Source: Bacillota bacterium (lineage in GTDB: Bacteria; Bacillota; Clostridia; Lachnospirales; Cellulosilyticaceae). From it: a stretch of 13,192 bases of DNA. Position 1 is the first letter of the stretch, and every line of letters starts with the position of its first letter. The position numbers and the translations under genes were made by a program. The stretch lies in the NCBI GenBank assembly GCA_023412455.1, contig JAEYNQ010000127.1, positions 1-13,192 of the forward strand, in the 5' to 3' direction. Positions 1 to 6,804 of this stretch are shown piece by piece. The notes below the pieces were generated by a model. It searched no databases, was not told where the DNA came from, and was given only the letters and a program-made list of their open reading frames with translations.

Positions 1-502
1 ATTTCATAATACCTTTAGAAATATTGTTAGCTGCATAGAGTGCCATCATCTCACCTGAACATACAATATAGATTTCTTGAGCTTTACCTTCACGAATAGG
101 CATTGCAAAACCACCACATACAACATCGCCTAATACATCGTAAAATACATAATCTAAATCTGATTCATAAGCCCCTAGCTGTTCAAGTAGGTTAATAGAA
201 GTAATAATTCCTCGGCCTGCACACCCAACTCCTGGTTCTGGCCCACCTGATTCCACCCCTTTTATTCCGCCATAGCCTTCTTTTAAGATCAGGTCCAGCT
301 CAATATCTTCACCTTCTTCACGTAAGGTATCTAGTACTGTTTTCTGTGCAAGCCCTCCAAGTACAAGCCTTGTTGAATCTGCTTTAGGGTCACATCCAAC
401 GATCATAACCTTTTTTCCCATTTCAGCTAAACCAGCTGTTAAATTTTGAGTTGTTGTTGATTTACCAATTCCACCTTTTCCATAAATCGCTACTTGTCTC
501 AT
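1..502 (-). CDS. nifH: Nitrogenase iron protein NifH (dinitrogenase reductase), 5' part only
   Basis: NifH is the homodimeric ATP-dependent reductase that passes electrons from its [4Fe-4S] cluster to the MoFe protein during nitrogen fixation in the cytoplasm. The frame was read directly from the sequence: ATG at 502-500, preceded by AGGAGG, gives 167 codons before the window edge. That is a bit over half of the usual 270-300 residues. The visible part carries the P-loop GKGGIGKS (residues 8-15), CDPKADSTRL (37-46), GPEPGVGCAGRGI with cluster ligand Cys94 and Arg97 (the ADP-ribosylation site in relatives), and DVLGDVVCGGFAMPIREG with the second ligand Cys129. These segments are essentially diagnostic for NifH rather than for the related BchL/ChlL or CfbC proteins. 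The gene lies downstream of modABC and has its own promoter and a structured leader. It is truncated by the window only; no frameshift is seen. Confidence 0.97.
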   Translation of the reverse strand, partial: MRQVAIYGKGGIGKSTTTQNLTAGLAEMGKKVMIVGCDPKADSTRLVLGGLAQKTVLDTLREEGEDIELDLILKEGYGGIKGVESGGPEPGVGCAGRGIITSINLLEQLGAYESDLDYVFYDVLGDVVCGGFAMPIREGKAQEIYIVCSGEMMALYAANNISKGIMK

Positions 503-583
503 AACCCTACCTCCTATTTTCAAATACTCTATCCTTATTTTACAAATCCTTAGAGAACCCTTTATTTTTACCTCCCGGGTTGG

Positions 584-657
584 CAAAAATAAAAACAGCG
601 TAGAAAATGATAGATTTCATTTTTCTACGCCGTTGTAAAAAACGTGATTTATTTTTG
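584..657 (-). terminator. Intrinsic-terminator-like hairpin inside the nifH leader (candidate attenuator)
   Basis: Read on the minus strand, a 13-14 bp stem pairs 617-630 with 598-610 (one bulged base) around the six-base loop AATCTA. It is extended by a further 3 bp (632-634 with 594-596) and followed at once by a U-rich run, TTTTTATTTTT (585-595). The bases at 648-657 can also pair exactly, over 10 bases, with 584-593, so the U-tract has an alternative partner. The hairpin lies after the promoter at 675-703 and before the nifH start codon, with about 80 bases of leader remaining. The structure is seen directly; its action as an attenuator is inference. It could instead be a plain terminator giving a short RNA. 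Confidence 0.75.
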
Positions 658-674
658 TGATTCCCTATGGTCTA

Positions 675-703
675 ATTATAGGAAGGCTTATAAAGGCTTT
701 CAA
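675..703 (-). promoter_or_regulatory. Sigma-A-type promoter, probably for nifH
   Basis: The minus strand reads TTGAAA (703-698), a 17-bp spacer, then TATAAT (680-675), close to the vegetative consensus. Transcription would begin near 667-668, about 165 bases upstream of the nifH ATG. The spacer carries two copies of AGCCTT exactly 10 bp apart, one helical turn, which could be a protein-binding site. No sigma-54 promoter (GG-N10-GC type) is apparent, fitting clostridial rather than proteobacterial nif control. Confidence 0.7.
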
Positions 704-774
704 TAATGGGATATTACCAAAAAATGTTTGCCATTGACTGGATATTTTTGTATATATTAACACATTATTTTCTG

Positions 775-817
775 AAAAAAAAGAGGTGTTTTTATTGAGA
801 TACCCCCTAAAAATCTC
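775..817 (-). terminator. Probable modABC operon terminator
   Basis: Immediately after the modC stop codon, the minus strand can pair TAAAAATCTC (808-817 on plus) with GAGGTGTTTTTA (783-794) using six A-T pairs plus GAG/CTC across a small internal loop. An alternative stem is TGAGAT/ATCTCA (796-801 with 813-818). Eight consecutive U residues follow (782-775). The U8 run directly after a stem is the main support; the stem itself is weak, so termination may be partial. Confidence 0.5.
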
Positions 818-818
818 A

Positions 819-1856
819 TCACTCTAAGAGTAGCAAGGCTTCAGGAGGTATAAAAATATTTATTTCCTTCGAATTGAGTTTTTGTTCTCTAGAAAATTGG
901 CAGTATAAAGGTTGTGCTGTTTTATTTCTTTTATCTTGTACTACATACTCTATTTCAAAGGGAAATTCCAAATAACTTCGTATTTCCATGTTGAAGTGGT
1001 TGACCTGTACTTGATCCTCTCGTTTAATATCATGGGCTCGAATGCCTACATATTGGGTAGATGTCTTAATTTCTTCTTTGGTGGTGAGCTTAAGATTCCA
1101 GTCTGTTGCTAAAAGCTGATATTTACCCAATCTTTTGATAGGAGAAATATTTTTACAGCCTGTTAACTGTGCTACTTCCCTTTTCTTTGGCTGGTAAAAG
1201 ATCTCTTTTGTGTTACCTTCTAATAAGGCTGTTCCATTTTTCATGACAAGGAGCTGGTCACAAAAAGTGTAGAGCTCATCTCTGCTATGAGACACCATCA
1301 CTATATCCCCCTTAAAGGTTTCCAATACCTCTAAGAGTTGTTTTGCTAAAGCATCCCTTAAAAAACTATCTAAAGCAGAAAAAGGTTCATCTAATAAGAG
1401 AACCTGGGGTTCATAAGCTAAAATTCTAGCTAGTGCCACCCTCTGTTGCTGCCCCCCTGAAAGTTGAGAAGGATAGTGACCTTCTAAGCCTTTTAATCTG
1501 AATCTTTCCATTTGCTCCTTTACTATTTCTTTTACTTTTTCCCTACTGGCCTTAATCCCTATACTGATATTTTGTTCAATTGTCATATGGGGAAAGAGGG
1601 CATAGTTTTGAAATAAGTACCCTATTTTTCGCTCTTGAGGCGACCTATTGATTCTTTGTTCTTTACTAAAAAGTATTTTTTCTCCCAGTCGCACCAATCC
1701 TTTATCTGGCTTTTCCAAACCAGCTATACATTTTAAAGTCATGCTTTTTCCACAACCAGAAGCCCCTAATATTCCTGTACATTTCCCCCTTGTTTTAAAA
1801 GCTAGATCCAGTTCAAAACCCTTTAACTTTTTATGAAGTGCTACCTCTATACTCAC
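819..1856 (-). CDS. modC: Molybdate ABC transporter ATP-binding protein ModC
   Basis: ModC is the cytoplasmic ATPase that powers molybdate import through ModB. From the chosen start it is 345 residues. Visible motifs are Walker A GASGCGKS (31-38), the Q-loop in LFQNYALFPH (81-90), the ABC signature LSGGQQQR (132-139), Walker B LLLDEP (153-158) with the D-loop SALD, and the H-loop VSHSRDE around His190. The C-terminal third should be the regulatory region seen in ModC-type proteins, but no clear molybdate-binding Mop repeat stands out. The frame is open up to a GTG at 1865, but that codon overlaps the AAGGAGG ribosome site. The GTG at 1856 has correct spacing (8 bases) and forms a GTGA overlap with the modB stop, so I prefer it. 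This is the last gene of modABC. Confidence 0.92.
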   Translation of the reverse strand: MSIEVALHKKLKGFELDLAFKTRGKCTGILGASGCGKSMTLKCIAGLEKPDKGLVRLGEKILFSKEQRINRSPQERKIGYLFQNYALFPHMTIEQNISIGIKASREKVKEIVKEQMERFRLKGLEGHYPSQLSGGQQQRVALARILAYEPQVLLLDEPFSALDSFLRDALAKQLLEVLETFKGDIVMVSHSRDELYTFCDQLLVMKNGTALLEGNTKEIFYQPKKREVAQLTGCKNISPIKRLGKYQLLATDWNLKLTTKEEIKTSTQYVGIRAHDIKREDQVQVNHFNMEIRSYLEFPFEIEYVVQDKRNKTAQPLYCQFSREQKLNSKEINIFIPPEALLLLE

Positions 1857-2554
1857 ATAGTCCACCTCCTTATTTGCTTCATACCCCTACCAGAAATCAT
1901 GTTAATGGCTAAAACAATCACAAAGGAGAGAATAACTATAACCATCACCCAGAATCCTGCCACTTCATAATTCCCTGCTGATGCTTCCGAGGCAATAGCT
2001 AAAGCTATGGTTTGTGTCTTCCCTAAAATATTACCTGCTAGCATAGAAGTGGCACCATATTCTCCAATGGCCCGAGCAAAGGTAAGAACCGTCCCTGATA
2101 CAATCCCTGGTCCAGCAAGTGGCATAACAATTTTCCAGAAAATTTTTCTCTCGGATAAGCCTAAGGTTCTCCCTGCAGCAAGGATATTGCCATCTACTTG
2201 TTCAAAAGCTGCCCTTGCATTACGGTACATCAGTGGAAAAGCAATAACAGTTGCTGCTAGTACACACCCTGGCCAGCTCAGTACAACCTTCACCCCAATA
2301 TTCACCCATAAAAATTGACCAATAGGCCTTTTAAGACTAAATAAAAGTAATAAAAAAAAGCCTGCTACCGTAGGAGGTAATACAAGGGGAAGGGTTAAGA
2401 GACTATCTAAAAGCCACTTTATCGTATGATTTTGTTTCATTACAAACCTAGCAGCTAAAATACCTACAAAAAAAGCAAGTACTGTGGCTACTATTCCTGT
2501 TTTTAAAGAAATAAAAAGTGGGCTCCAATTCACTTCTGTTAGTAATGCTTTCAC
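1853..2554 (-). CDS. modB: Molybdate ABC transporter permease ModB
   Basis: ModB is the membrane channel subunit of the molybdate importer and works as a dimer with ModC. It is 233 residues, normal for the family, and strongly hydrophobic, with about five to six membrane spans (for example residues 15-35, 48-68 and 84-105). The family segment LTLPLVLPPTVAGFFLL is near residues 53-69. The cytoplasmic EAA coupling loop that docks on the ATPase is clear: ILAAGRTLGLSERKIFWKIV followed by MPLAGPGIVSG. The start is GTG at 2554 with AAAGGAGG eight bases upstream. The end overlaps modC by four bases, indicating translational coupling. Relatedness to CysT/sulfate permeases is expected, but the neighbours modA and nifH make molybdate the best call. 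Confidence 0.93.
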   Translation of the reverse strand: MKALLTEVNWSPLFISLKTGIVATVLAFFVGILAARFVMKQNHTIKWLLDSLLTLPLVLPPTVAGFFLLLLFSLKRPIGQFLWVNIGVKVVLSWPGCVLAATVIAFPLMYRNARAAFEQVDGNILAAGRTLGLSERKIFWKIVMPLAGPGIVSGTVLTFARAIGEYGATSMLAGNILGKTQTIALAIASEASAGNYEVAGFWVMVIVILSFVIVLAINMISGRGMKQIRRWTM

Positions 2555-2630
2555 CGTGTTCCCCTCCTTTAGAATAACTCAAATTAAAAATGAAGAAGCT
2601 CTAGTAAAACGGATGTTAGAAAGTGAATGC

Positions 2631-3437
2631 TTATGGGTTGTAACCCGAAAAGCCATAGGCTTTTAGGACCTTCATGGCCTCTTCTGTTTGTAAATAGTCT
2701 ACAAATTCTTTAGCTAGGGTTGTGGTAGCCTCACTCGCTTCTTCATTCTTGATCAGTCCCACCGGATAAACAACAGGCTTTTTCAAACTCCCCTCTGGTG
2801 CTTCGGCAATGATTTCAACTAAGTCTTTAACGGAATAAGCATCTGTAGCATATACGATACCTATCTCATTACTCCCTTCACTTACAGCTGAGAGGACTGC
2901 TGTTACATTGGCACCCTCATTCATTTCCATGGCCATGACTTGATCTAAAATACCAAGGCTTCTAAAAATATCTCTTGCATAAGTTCCCACAGGTACATCT
3001 TCTCCTGCCAAAGCCAGATTGGCTGCTTTCGTAATATCCTCAAAACCTGTAACGTCTGTTTCTCCTCCTATTGGCTTAATAATTACAACTTTATTCTCTA
3101 ATAATTCCACCACTGAATCGGGTAATACATACCCCCCCTCATTAAGTGCCTTCATCTGTTTTGTAGCTGCTGAGAAGAAAACATCACAGGCTGCTCCTTC
3201 TTCAATTTGCTTTTGAAGGGTACCAGAGCTATCTGCATTTACTGTCATCTCTATCTCTGGATGGAGAGCCTTATAATTTGTTTGTATTTCTGTCATAGCA
3301 TTCTTTAAACTAGCTGCTATAAATACCTGTAAGTCCACTGAAGTCTTCCCCTTATCCTCTTGACTTTTCTTGGCACTACACCCAACAAGTACGAGTAATA
3401 CTACCAACACCATTAAAAAGCTTACATGTCTCTTCAT
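2631..3437 (-). CDS. modA: Molybdate-binding lipoprotein ModA
   Basis: ModA is the extracellular solute-binding protein that captures molybdate (or tungstate) and delivers it to ModB. The preferred start is the ATG at 3437, which has the G-rich GGGGGGAG site just upstream. A start at 3464 would place that ribosome site inside the gene. The resulting 268 residues begin MKRHVSF, then a hydrophobic core and the lipobox LVGC with lipidated Cys20, so the protein is membrane-tethered. Family motifs follow: VFIAASLKNAMTEI (38-51), NADSSGTLQKQIEEGAACDVF, and a late GSNEIGIVYATDA region. The gap to modB is 76 bases. ModA and WtpA/TupA-type proteins cannot be fully separated by eye, but NifH nearby favours molybdate. 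Confidence 0.93.
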   Translation of the reverse strand: MKRHVSFLMVLVVLLVLVGCSAKKSQEDKGKTSVDLQVFIAASLKNAMTEIQTNYKALHPEIEMTVNADSSGTLQKQIEEGAACDVFFSAATKQMKALNEGGYVLPDSVVELLENKVVIIKPIGGETDVTGFEDITKAANLALAGEDVPVGTYARDIFRSLGILDQVMAMEMNEGANVTAVLSAVSEGSNEIGIVYATDAYSVKDLVEIIAEAPEGSLKKPVVYPVGLIKNEEASEATTTLAKEFVDYLQTEEAMKVLKAYGFSGYNP

Positions 3438-3464
3438 ATGCTCTCCCCCCTCACTATTTTCCAT

Positions 3465-3772
3465 TTTGTTTCATTATATTAAACTTTGCTCATTTTAGTA
3501 TAGAAGCATCTAACTACATAAAGCCTTCTATGTCAATGCTTCTAAGCCATTTCTGTGTATATGCAGTAGCTCATTCTTTTTTCTCATGGGTGCTATACTT
3601 CATTTTGCACCATAAAGCTATTGCTTAAAGGGTTGTTTTTATTCACTATCAAGTAGCTCTATTTCTCATACTCATTATTTACTGCATGAATTTTTAGATT
3701 TTATAACTCCTCTATATACTTTTGCCTCTAACACCTTATAATAAAAACTATATAGTTAATGGGGGGATTCCT
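3465..3772. promoter_or_regulatory. Divergent intergenic region with the probable mod promoter and an imperfect palindrome
   Basis: No gene is supported in this 308-base stretch. On the minus strand, TTGACA (3536-3531) is followed after 17 bases by a poor -10, TTAGAT (3513-3508). A second possible -10, TATAAT, sits at 3478-3473, about 36 bases before the modA ATG. An imperfect palindrome spans 3502-3543: AGAAGCAT pairs with ATGCTTCT, and inside it ACATA pairs with TATGT. It covers both the -35 and the -10 of the first promoter and could be an operator. On the plus strand, TATAAT at 3737-3742 may serve the gene at 3773, but its -35 is unclear. I see no known riboswitch; I looked for a molybdenum-cofactor-type element without success. 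Confidence 0.4.
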
Positions 3773-4207
3773 ATGGATTGTAGTAAAAATATAAATTGTA
3801 AACTTTTAATCGATAAAAAATATTACAGCACGTTAAATGCTACTGGAAAAGAAATATTTGTATATGATGAAAGCTCTGGCCTTTATTCCAGTTGTTTTCC
3901 AGCTGAAGCTTGTAGTGAAGAAATGCTTTATAGCTGTATTATTGCTTATTGTGAAATAACCCTTATTGGCTTTAATACTATCTATAACATTACCGACCAA
4001 GTGGATTTAAGCTGTGATATTTTTAGACTAGGTACCTCCAAACAGTATTTTACATTGCTCATCGACATTACTTATCCAGATCAAGCAGAAGTCTTACATG
4101 ATATGATGACCTTTGAAATTACAAAGAACCTTTCGAATAACTTTTACTTTAAACTTCTTGGTGACCAAAGGATTTTCTCCTTAAATCAACTGAGTCATAC
4201 ATTCTAA
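3773..4207 (+). CDS. Hypothetical protein of 144 residues, unrecognised family
   Basis: I do not recognise this protein. It is the only supported plus-strand gene here. The frame is open from further upstream, but ATG 3773 follows a GGGGGG run at 3761-3766 at proper spacing, so I use that start. The product is soluble-looking, without a signal peptide or a convincing membrane span, and mildly Cys-rich: Cys3, Cys9, Cys41 and four more in residues 45-80. A mixed alpha/beta pattern is likely, with hydrophobic strands such as EITLIGFNTIY and YFTLLIDITYP. It is divergent from modA and converges on the ptsI terminator, so it is monocistronic. Codon use resembles its neighbours and does not suggest recent transfer. 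Its position between two metabolic operons gives no firm hint of function. Confidence 0.65.
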   Translation: MDCSKNINCKLLIDKKYYSTLNATGKEIFVYDESSGLYSSCFPAEACSEEMLYSCIIAYCEITLIGFNTIYNITDQVDLSCDIFRLGTSKQYFTLLIDITYPDQAEVLHDMMTFEITKNLSNNFYFKLLGDQRIFSLNQLSHTF

Positions 4208-4261
4208 AACCACTCCCATCCTTTCATGAATCATTTTTTAGGCTAATGAAGTAAACATTTA

Positions 4262-4298
4262 AACAAAAATAAATCGGCCATAACCTCAGCTATGACCG
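4262..4298 (-). terminator. Intrinsic terminator of the PTS operon
   Basis: On the minus strand CGGUCAUA pairs with UAUGGCCG (4298-4291 with 4282-4275), an 8-bp stem with one G-U pair and an 8-base loop, followed by the U-rich ATTTATTTTTGTTT. In the plus orientation the same stem has a C-A mismatch and no T-run, so it serves ptsI rather than the gene at 3773-4207. Confidence 0.75.
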
Positions 4299-4363
4299 GT
4301 GAACAAAACTAATTAATACCTTTCTTTTTTCTTCCTTCCTATTTTCTTCTTCCCTTAATGCTC

Positions 4364-5962
4364 TTAGCCATTTAAAATAATGGCTTTTATACGGTTGATA
4401 TAACTTGCCGACATGCTAAATTCATCTAGACCATATTCTAGCAATAAGGATGTTACTGTTTCATCACTGGCAAACTCACCACACATTCCAACTTTAATTC
4501 CTTCTGCATGTCCTGCTTCAATCGCTTGCCTAATTGCACGTAAAACAGCTGGGTTTTTACTATCATACAAGTGTGCAACTTTTCGATTTCCCCTATCAAC
4601 TGCTGTGATATACTGGGTTAAATCGTTGGTTCCAATACTAAAAAAATCAGATTTCTTTGCTAATTCCCTGGCACAAAGTACTGCTGCAGGCGTTTCCACC
4701 ATAATCCCAACTTGTATCTGTTGATCGTATAGTATGCCTTGTTCATCAAGCTCTTTTTTGCATTCTGCAAGCACCTCATTTGCTTTATCAAGTTCCATTT
4801 CACTAATAATCATAGGATACATAATGCGCAGTTTTCCATAAATACTTGCTCGTAGTAGCGCACGTAACTGAGTTTTAAAAATATCCTTCATTTCGAGACA
4901 TATACGAATAGCTCGCCAGCCTAAAAAAGGGTTTTCTTCTTTTTCGAATTCAAAATAAGGTAACCCTTTATCGCCACCAATATCTAATGTTCTTATTGTT
5001 ACTTCTTTCTCTGCTAGTAGTAGAGCTTCCTTATAAACTTCAAATTGCTCTTCTTCTGTAGGGAAATGTGTATTCTCCATATACAGAAATTCACTTCTAA
5101 AAAGTCCTATTCCATCAAATCCAAAACTTTTTGCTCGCTTTATATCTTCAATATTTCCAACATTGGCACAAACTTCTATTATCTTCCCATCTTTTGTTTT
5201 AGCTTGACTATTTGTAAATTCTTCTAACTTAATCTTTTCTTTTTCTATCTTTTCTATCTCTTTTTTATATTCCTCTATTTGTTGGCTGGTAGGGTCAATA
5301 ATCAGTTCCTTTCCTGAAGCATTTAATATTAGAAATTCCTCGCCTTTAACATTGTCCAGTAGATCTGTTATACCGACTAATGCAGGTAATCCTAAGTTCT
5401 TTGCAATAATAGCCACATGGCTAGTAATTCCTCCTAACTGGGTAGTAAATCCCAGTACTAAATCTGGATTCATTTTCACTGTATCAGATGGTACTAAATC
5501 TTTTGCTACAATAATACCTGGCTCCTTCATTTTGGCAAATGGATTAAGGTCTATACCCTTAAGTGTATAAAGAAGACGTTCTTTAATATCTTTTACATCA
5601 GCAGCCCGTTCTCGCATATAGTCATTATCCATACCACTAAAGAGTGCTTCATATGTATTGCAGGCTTCTTGTACAGCTAGCTCAACATTTTTGCCATCAT
5701 TTATTAAACCTTTAATCGTCTCTACAAGACTTATATCTTGTACTAATTCCATATGTGCTTTAAACACATCTGAAGCTTTTGCTAGTTTTGATAAATCCTC
5801 TACTACCTTTTTAACAGCTTTCTCATAACGAGACAGTTCTCTTTCCCTTTCGTTTTTAGTAATAGCATAGGTAGCCGCAAGGAGTTCTTCTTTTTTGATC
5901 ACAAAGGCTTTCCCCATCGTTATCCCGCCTGAAGCACTTTGTTTCACCCTTAAACTTTTCAT
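4364..5962 (-). CDS. ptsI: PTS Enzyme I (phosphoenolpyruvate-protein phosphotransferase)
   Basis: Enzyme I takes phosphate from PEP on a histidine and hands it to HPr, the first step of PTS sugar uptake in the cytoplasm. At 532 residues it is somewhat shorter than the usual 570-575, mostly at the C-terminus. The domains are all there: N-terminal ASGGITMGKA (10-19), the HPr-binding helical part, the phosphohistidine motif GGITSHVAIIAK with His182, the PEP-site blocks GIGLFRSEFLYME (Arg289), DIGGDKGLPYF (327-337), NPFLGWRAIR and MVETPAA (421-427), FFSIGTNDLTQY, and catalytic Cys494 in GMCGEFASD. The ATG overlaps the ptsH stop (ATGA), so the two are translationally coupled. It is the last gene of the operon. 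Whether the genome has another Enzyme I is unknown from this window. Confidence 0.96.
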   Translation of the reverse strand: MKSLRVKQSASGGITMGKAFVIKKEELLAATYAITKNERERELSRYEKAVKKVVEDLSKLAKASDVFKAHMELVQDISLVETIKGLINDGKNVELAVQEACNTYEALFSGMDNDYMRERAADVKDIKERLLYTLKGIDLNPFAKMKEPGIIVAKDLVPSDTVKMNPDLVLGFTTQLGGITSHVAIIAKNLGLPALVGITDLLDNVKGEEFLILNASGKELIIDPTSQQIEEYKKEIEKIEKEKIKLEEFTNSQAKTKDGKIIEVCANVGNIEDIKRAKSFGFDGIGLFRSEFLYMENTHFPTEEEQFEVYKEALLLAEKEVTIRTLDIGGDKGLPYFEFEKEENPFLGWRAIRICLEMKDIFKTQLRALLRASIYGKLRIMYPMIISEMELDKANEVLAECKKELDEQGILYDQQIQVGIMVETPAAVLCARELAKKSDFFSIGTNDLTQYITAVDRGNRKVAHLYDSKNPAVLRAIRQAIEAGHAEGIKVGMCGEFASDETVTSLLLEYGLDEFSMSASYINRIKAIILNG

Positions 5963-6243
5963 AGCATTGGTCCCCCCGGGTATTCACCAAGCCCACTCTC
6001 AATGGCTTCAATAATAGTCTTTAAATCCTCCTTTTCATTTTCTCCATCACAAAAAACTGTTACCTCTGCCCCACATGGAATAGCTGCTGACATCAGTGAT
6101 AAAATACTTTTAGGGTTAACTTTTTTATCTCCACACGTGATGGTTATATCTGATTTGCATTGTCCTGCAATTTGTACCATTACGCTGGCAGGTCTCATAT
6201 GTAATCCAGATGGATTTCTTACTACAACACTTTGACTTACCAT
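5959..6243 (-). CDS. ptsH: Phosphocarrier protein HPr
   Basis: HPr is the small phosphocarrier between Enzyme I and IIA proteins. It is 94 residues, a little longer than the usual 85-88 because of a tail ending GEYPGGPML. The active-site motif NPSGLHMRPAS places the phosphoryl-accepting His at residue 15. The Gram-positive regulatory site is also intact: Ser46 in NPKSILSLMS, target of HPr kinase/phosphorylase in Firmicutes, which links HPr to CcpA-dependent catabolite control. The ribosome site AGGAAGAGG precedes the ATG. Because His15 is present this is a true HPr and not a Crh-type paralogue. It is encoded between the IIA and Enzyme I genes of the same operon. Confidence 0.96.
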   Translation of the reverse strand: MVSQSVVVRNPSGLHMRPASVMVQIAGQCKSDITITCGDKKVNPKSILSLMSAAIPCGAEVTVFCDGENEKEDLKTIIEAIESGLGEYPGGPML

Positions 6244-6273
6244 AATTCCTCTTCCTTTCTTGAGCTATACTAT

Positions 6274-6786
6274 TTATTCTATAACAACCTCAATATCCTC
6301 TGTGAATTCTTCCATATCCTCACTGAGCTCATTTGTTTCATCTTTAAATGCATCTATAAGTTCTTCAAATGTCTTCATCTGTCTAAGCTTATTAATTGTA
6401 TTACTACGCCCCAGCCTACCTGCAAGCTCTGCTAATAATTTTAGGTGTTCCTTATCATATAAATCTTTGGATACTGCAAATAGAAAAATGAGATCCACAG
6501 GTTTTTTATCTAGACTTTCCCACTCAATCCTATGATTTAATTTCCCAATTGCAATTCCTATGTTAGTAACAGATTCTGACTTTCCATGTGGTATGGCAAT
6601 ATGTTCACCAATTCCTGTTATTCCTTCACTTTCACGTATATAAACATCTGCAACAAACTGATCTACATCATCTATATACCCTACCTCTTTCAGTAAGTGA
6701 CTTAAATGATAAATAGCTTCCTTTTTATCTTTTACATGCATATTCAAATCAACTATTCTTTTATCAAACACATCTAGAACTGACAT
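6274..6786 (-). CDS. PTS IIA protein, fructose/mannitol family
   Basis: This soluble IIA domain (PTS_EIIA_2 type) receives phosphate from HPr and passes it to a IIB domain. The family signature is clear: GITGIGEHIAIPHGKSESV, with active His67 in AIPHGK, then the late segment VDLIFLFAVSKDLYDKEHLKLLAEL. The domain proper ends near residue 147. The last 23 residues or so are strongly acidic, unusual for a free-standing IIA and perhaps a linker remnant or interaction tail. The ATG at 6786 follows AGGAGG. The gene starts 18 bases after the regulator stop and lies 30 bases before ptsH. Its natural partner is the IIB encoded at the head of the operon; it may also phosphorylate the regulator. Confidence 0.92.
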   Translation of the reverse strand: MSVLDVFDKRIVDLNMHVKDKKEAIYHLSHLLKEVGYIDDVDQFVADVYIRESEGITGIGEHIAIPHGKSESVTNIGIAIGKLNHRIEWESLDKKPVDLIFLFAVSKDLYDKEHLKLLAELAGRLGRSNTINKLRQMKTFEELIDAFKDETNELSEDMEEFTEDIEVVIE

Positions 6787-6804
6787 AACAATCCTCCTAT
6801 GGAA

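Noticed and set aside
2007..2318. Plus-strand open frame of 103 codons opposite modB
   Set aside because: It is a shadow of the modB coding strand, with no ribosome site and no recognisable domain.
3544..3736. A molybdenum-cofactor or other riboswitch upstream of modA
   Set aside because: I found no conserved core or aptamer-like pairing; only small AT-rich stems are present.
4413..4724. Plus-strand open frame of 103 codons opposite ptsI
   Set aside because: It is antisense to conserved Enzyme I motifs including the catalytic Cys region; no independent support.
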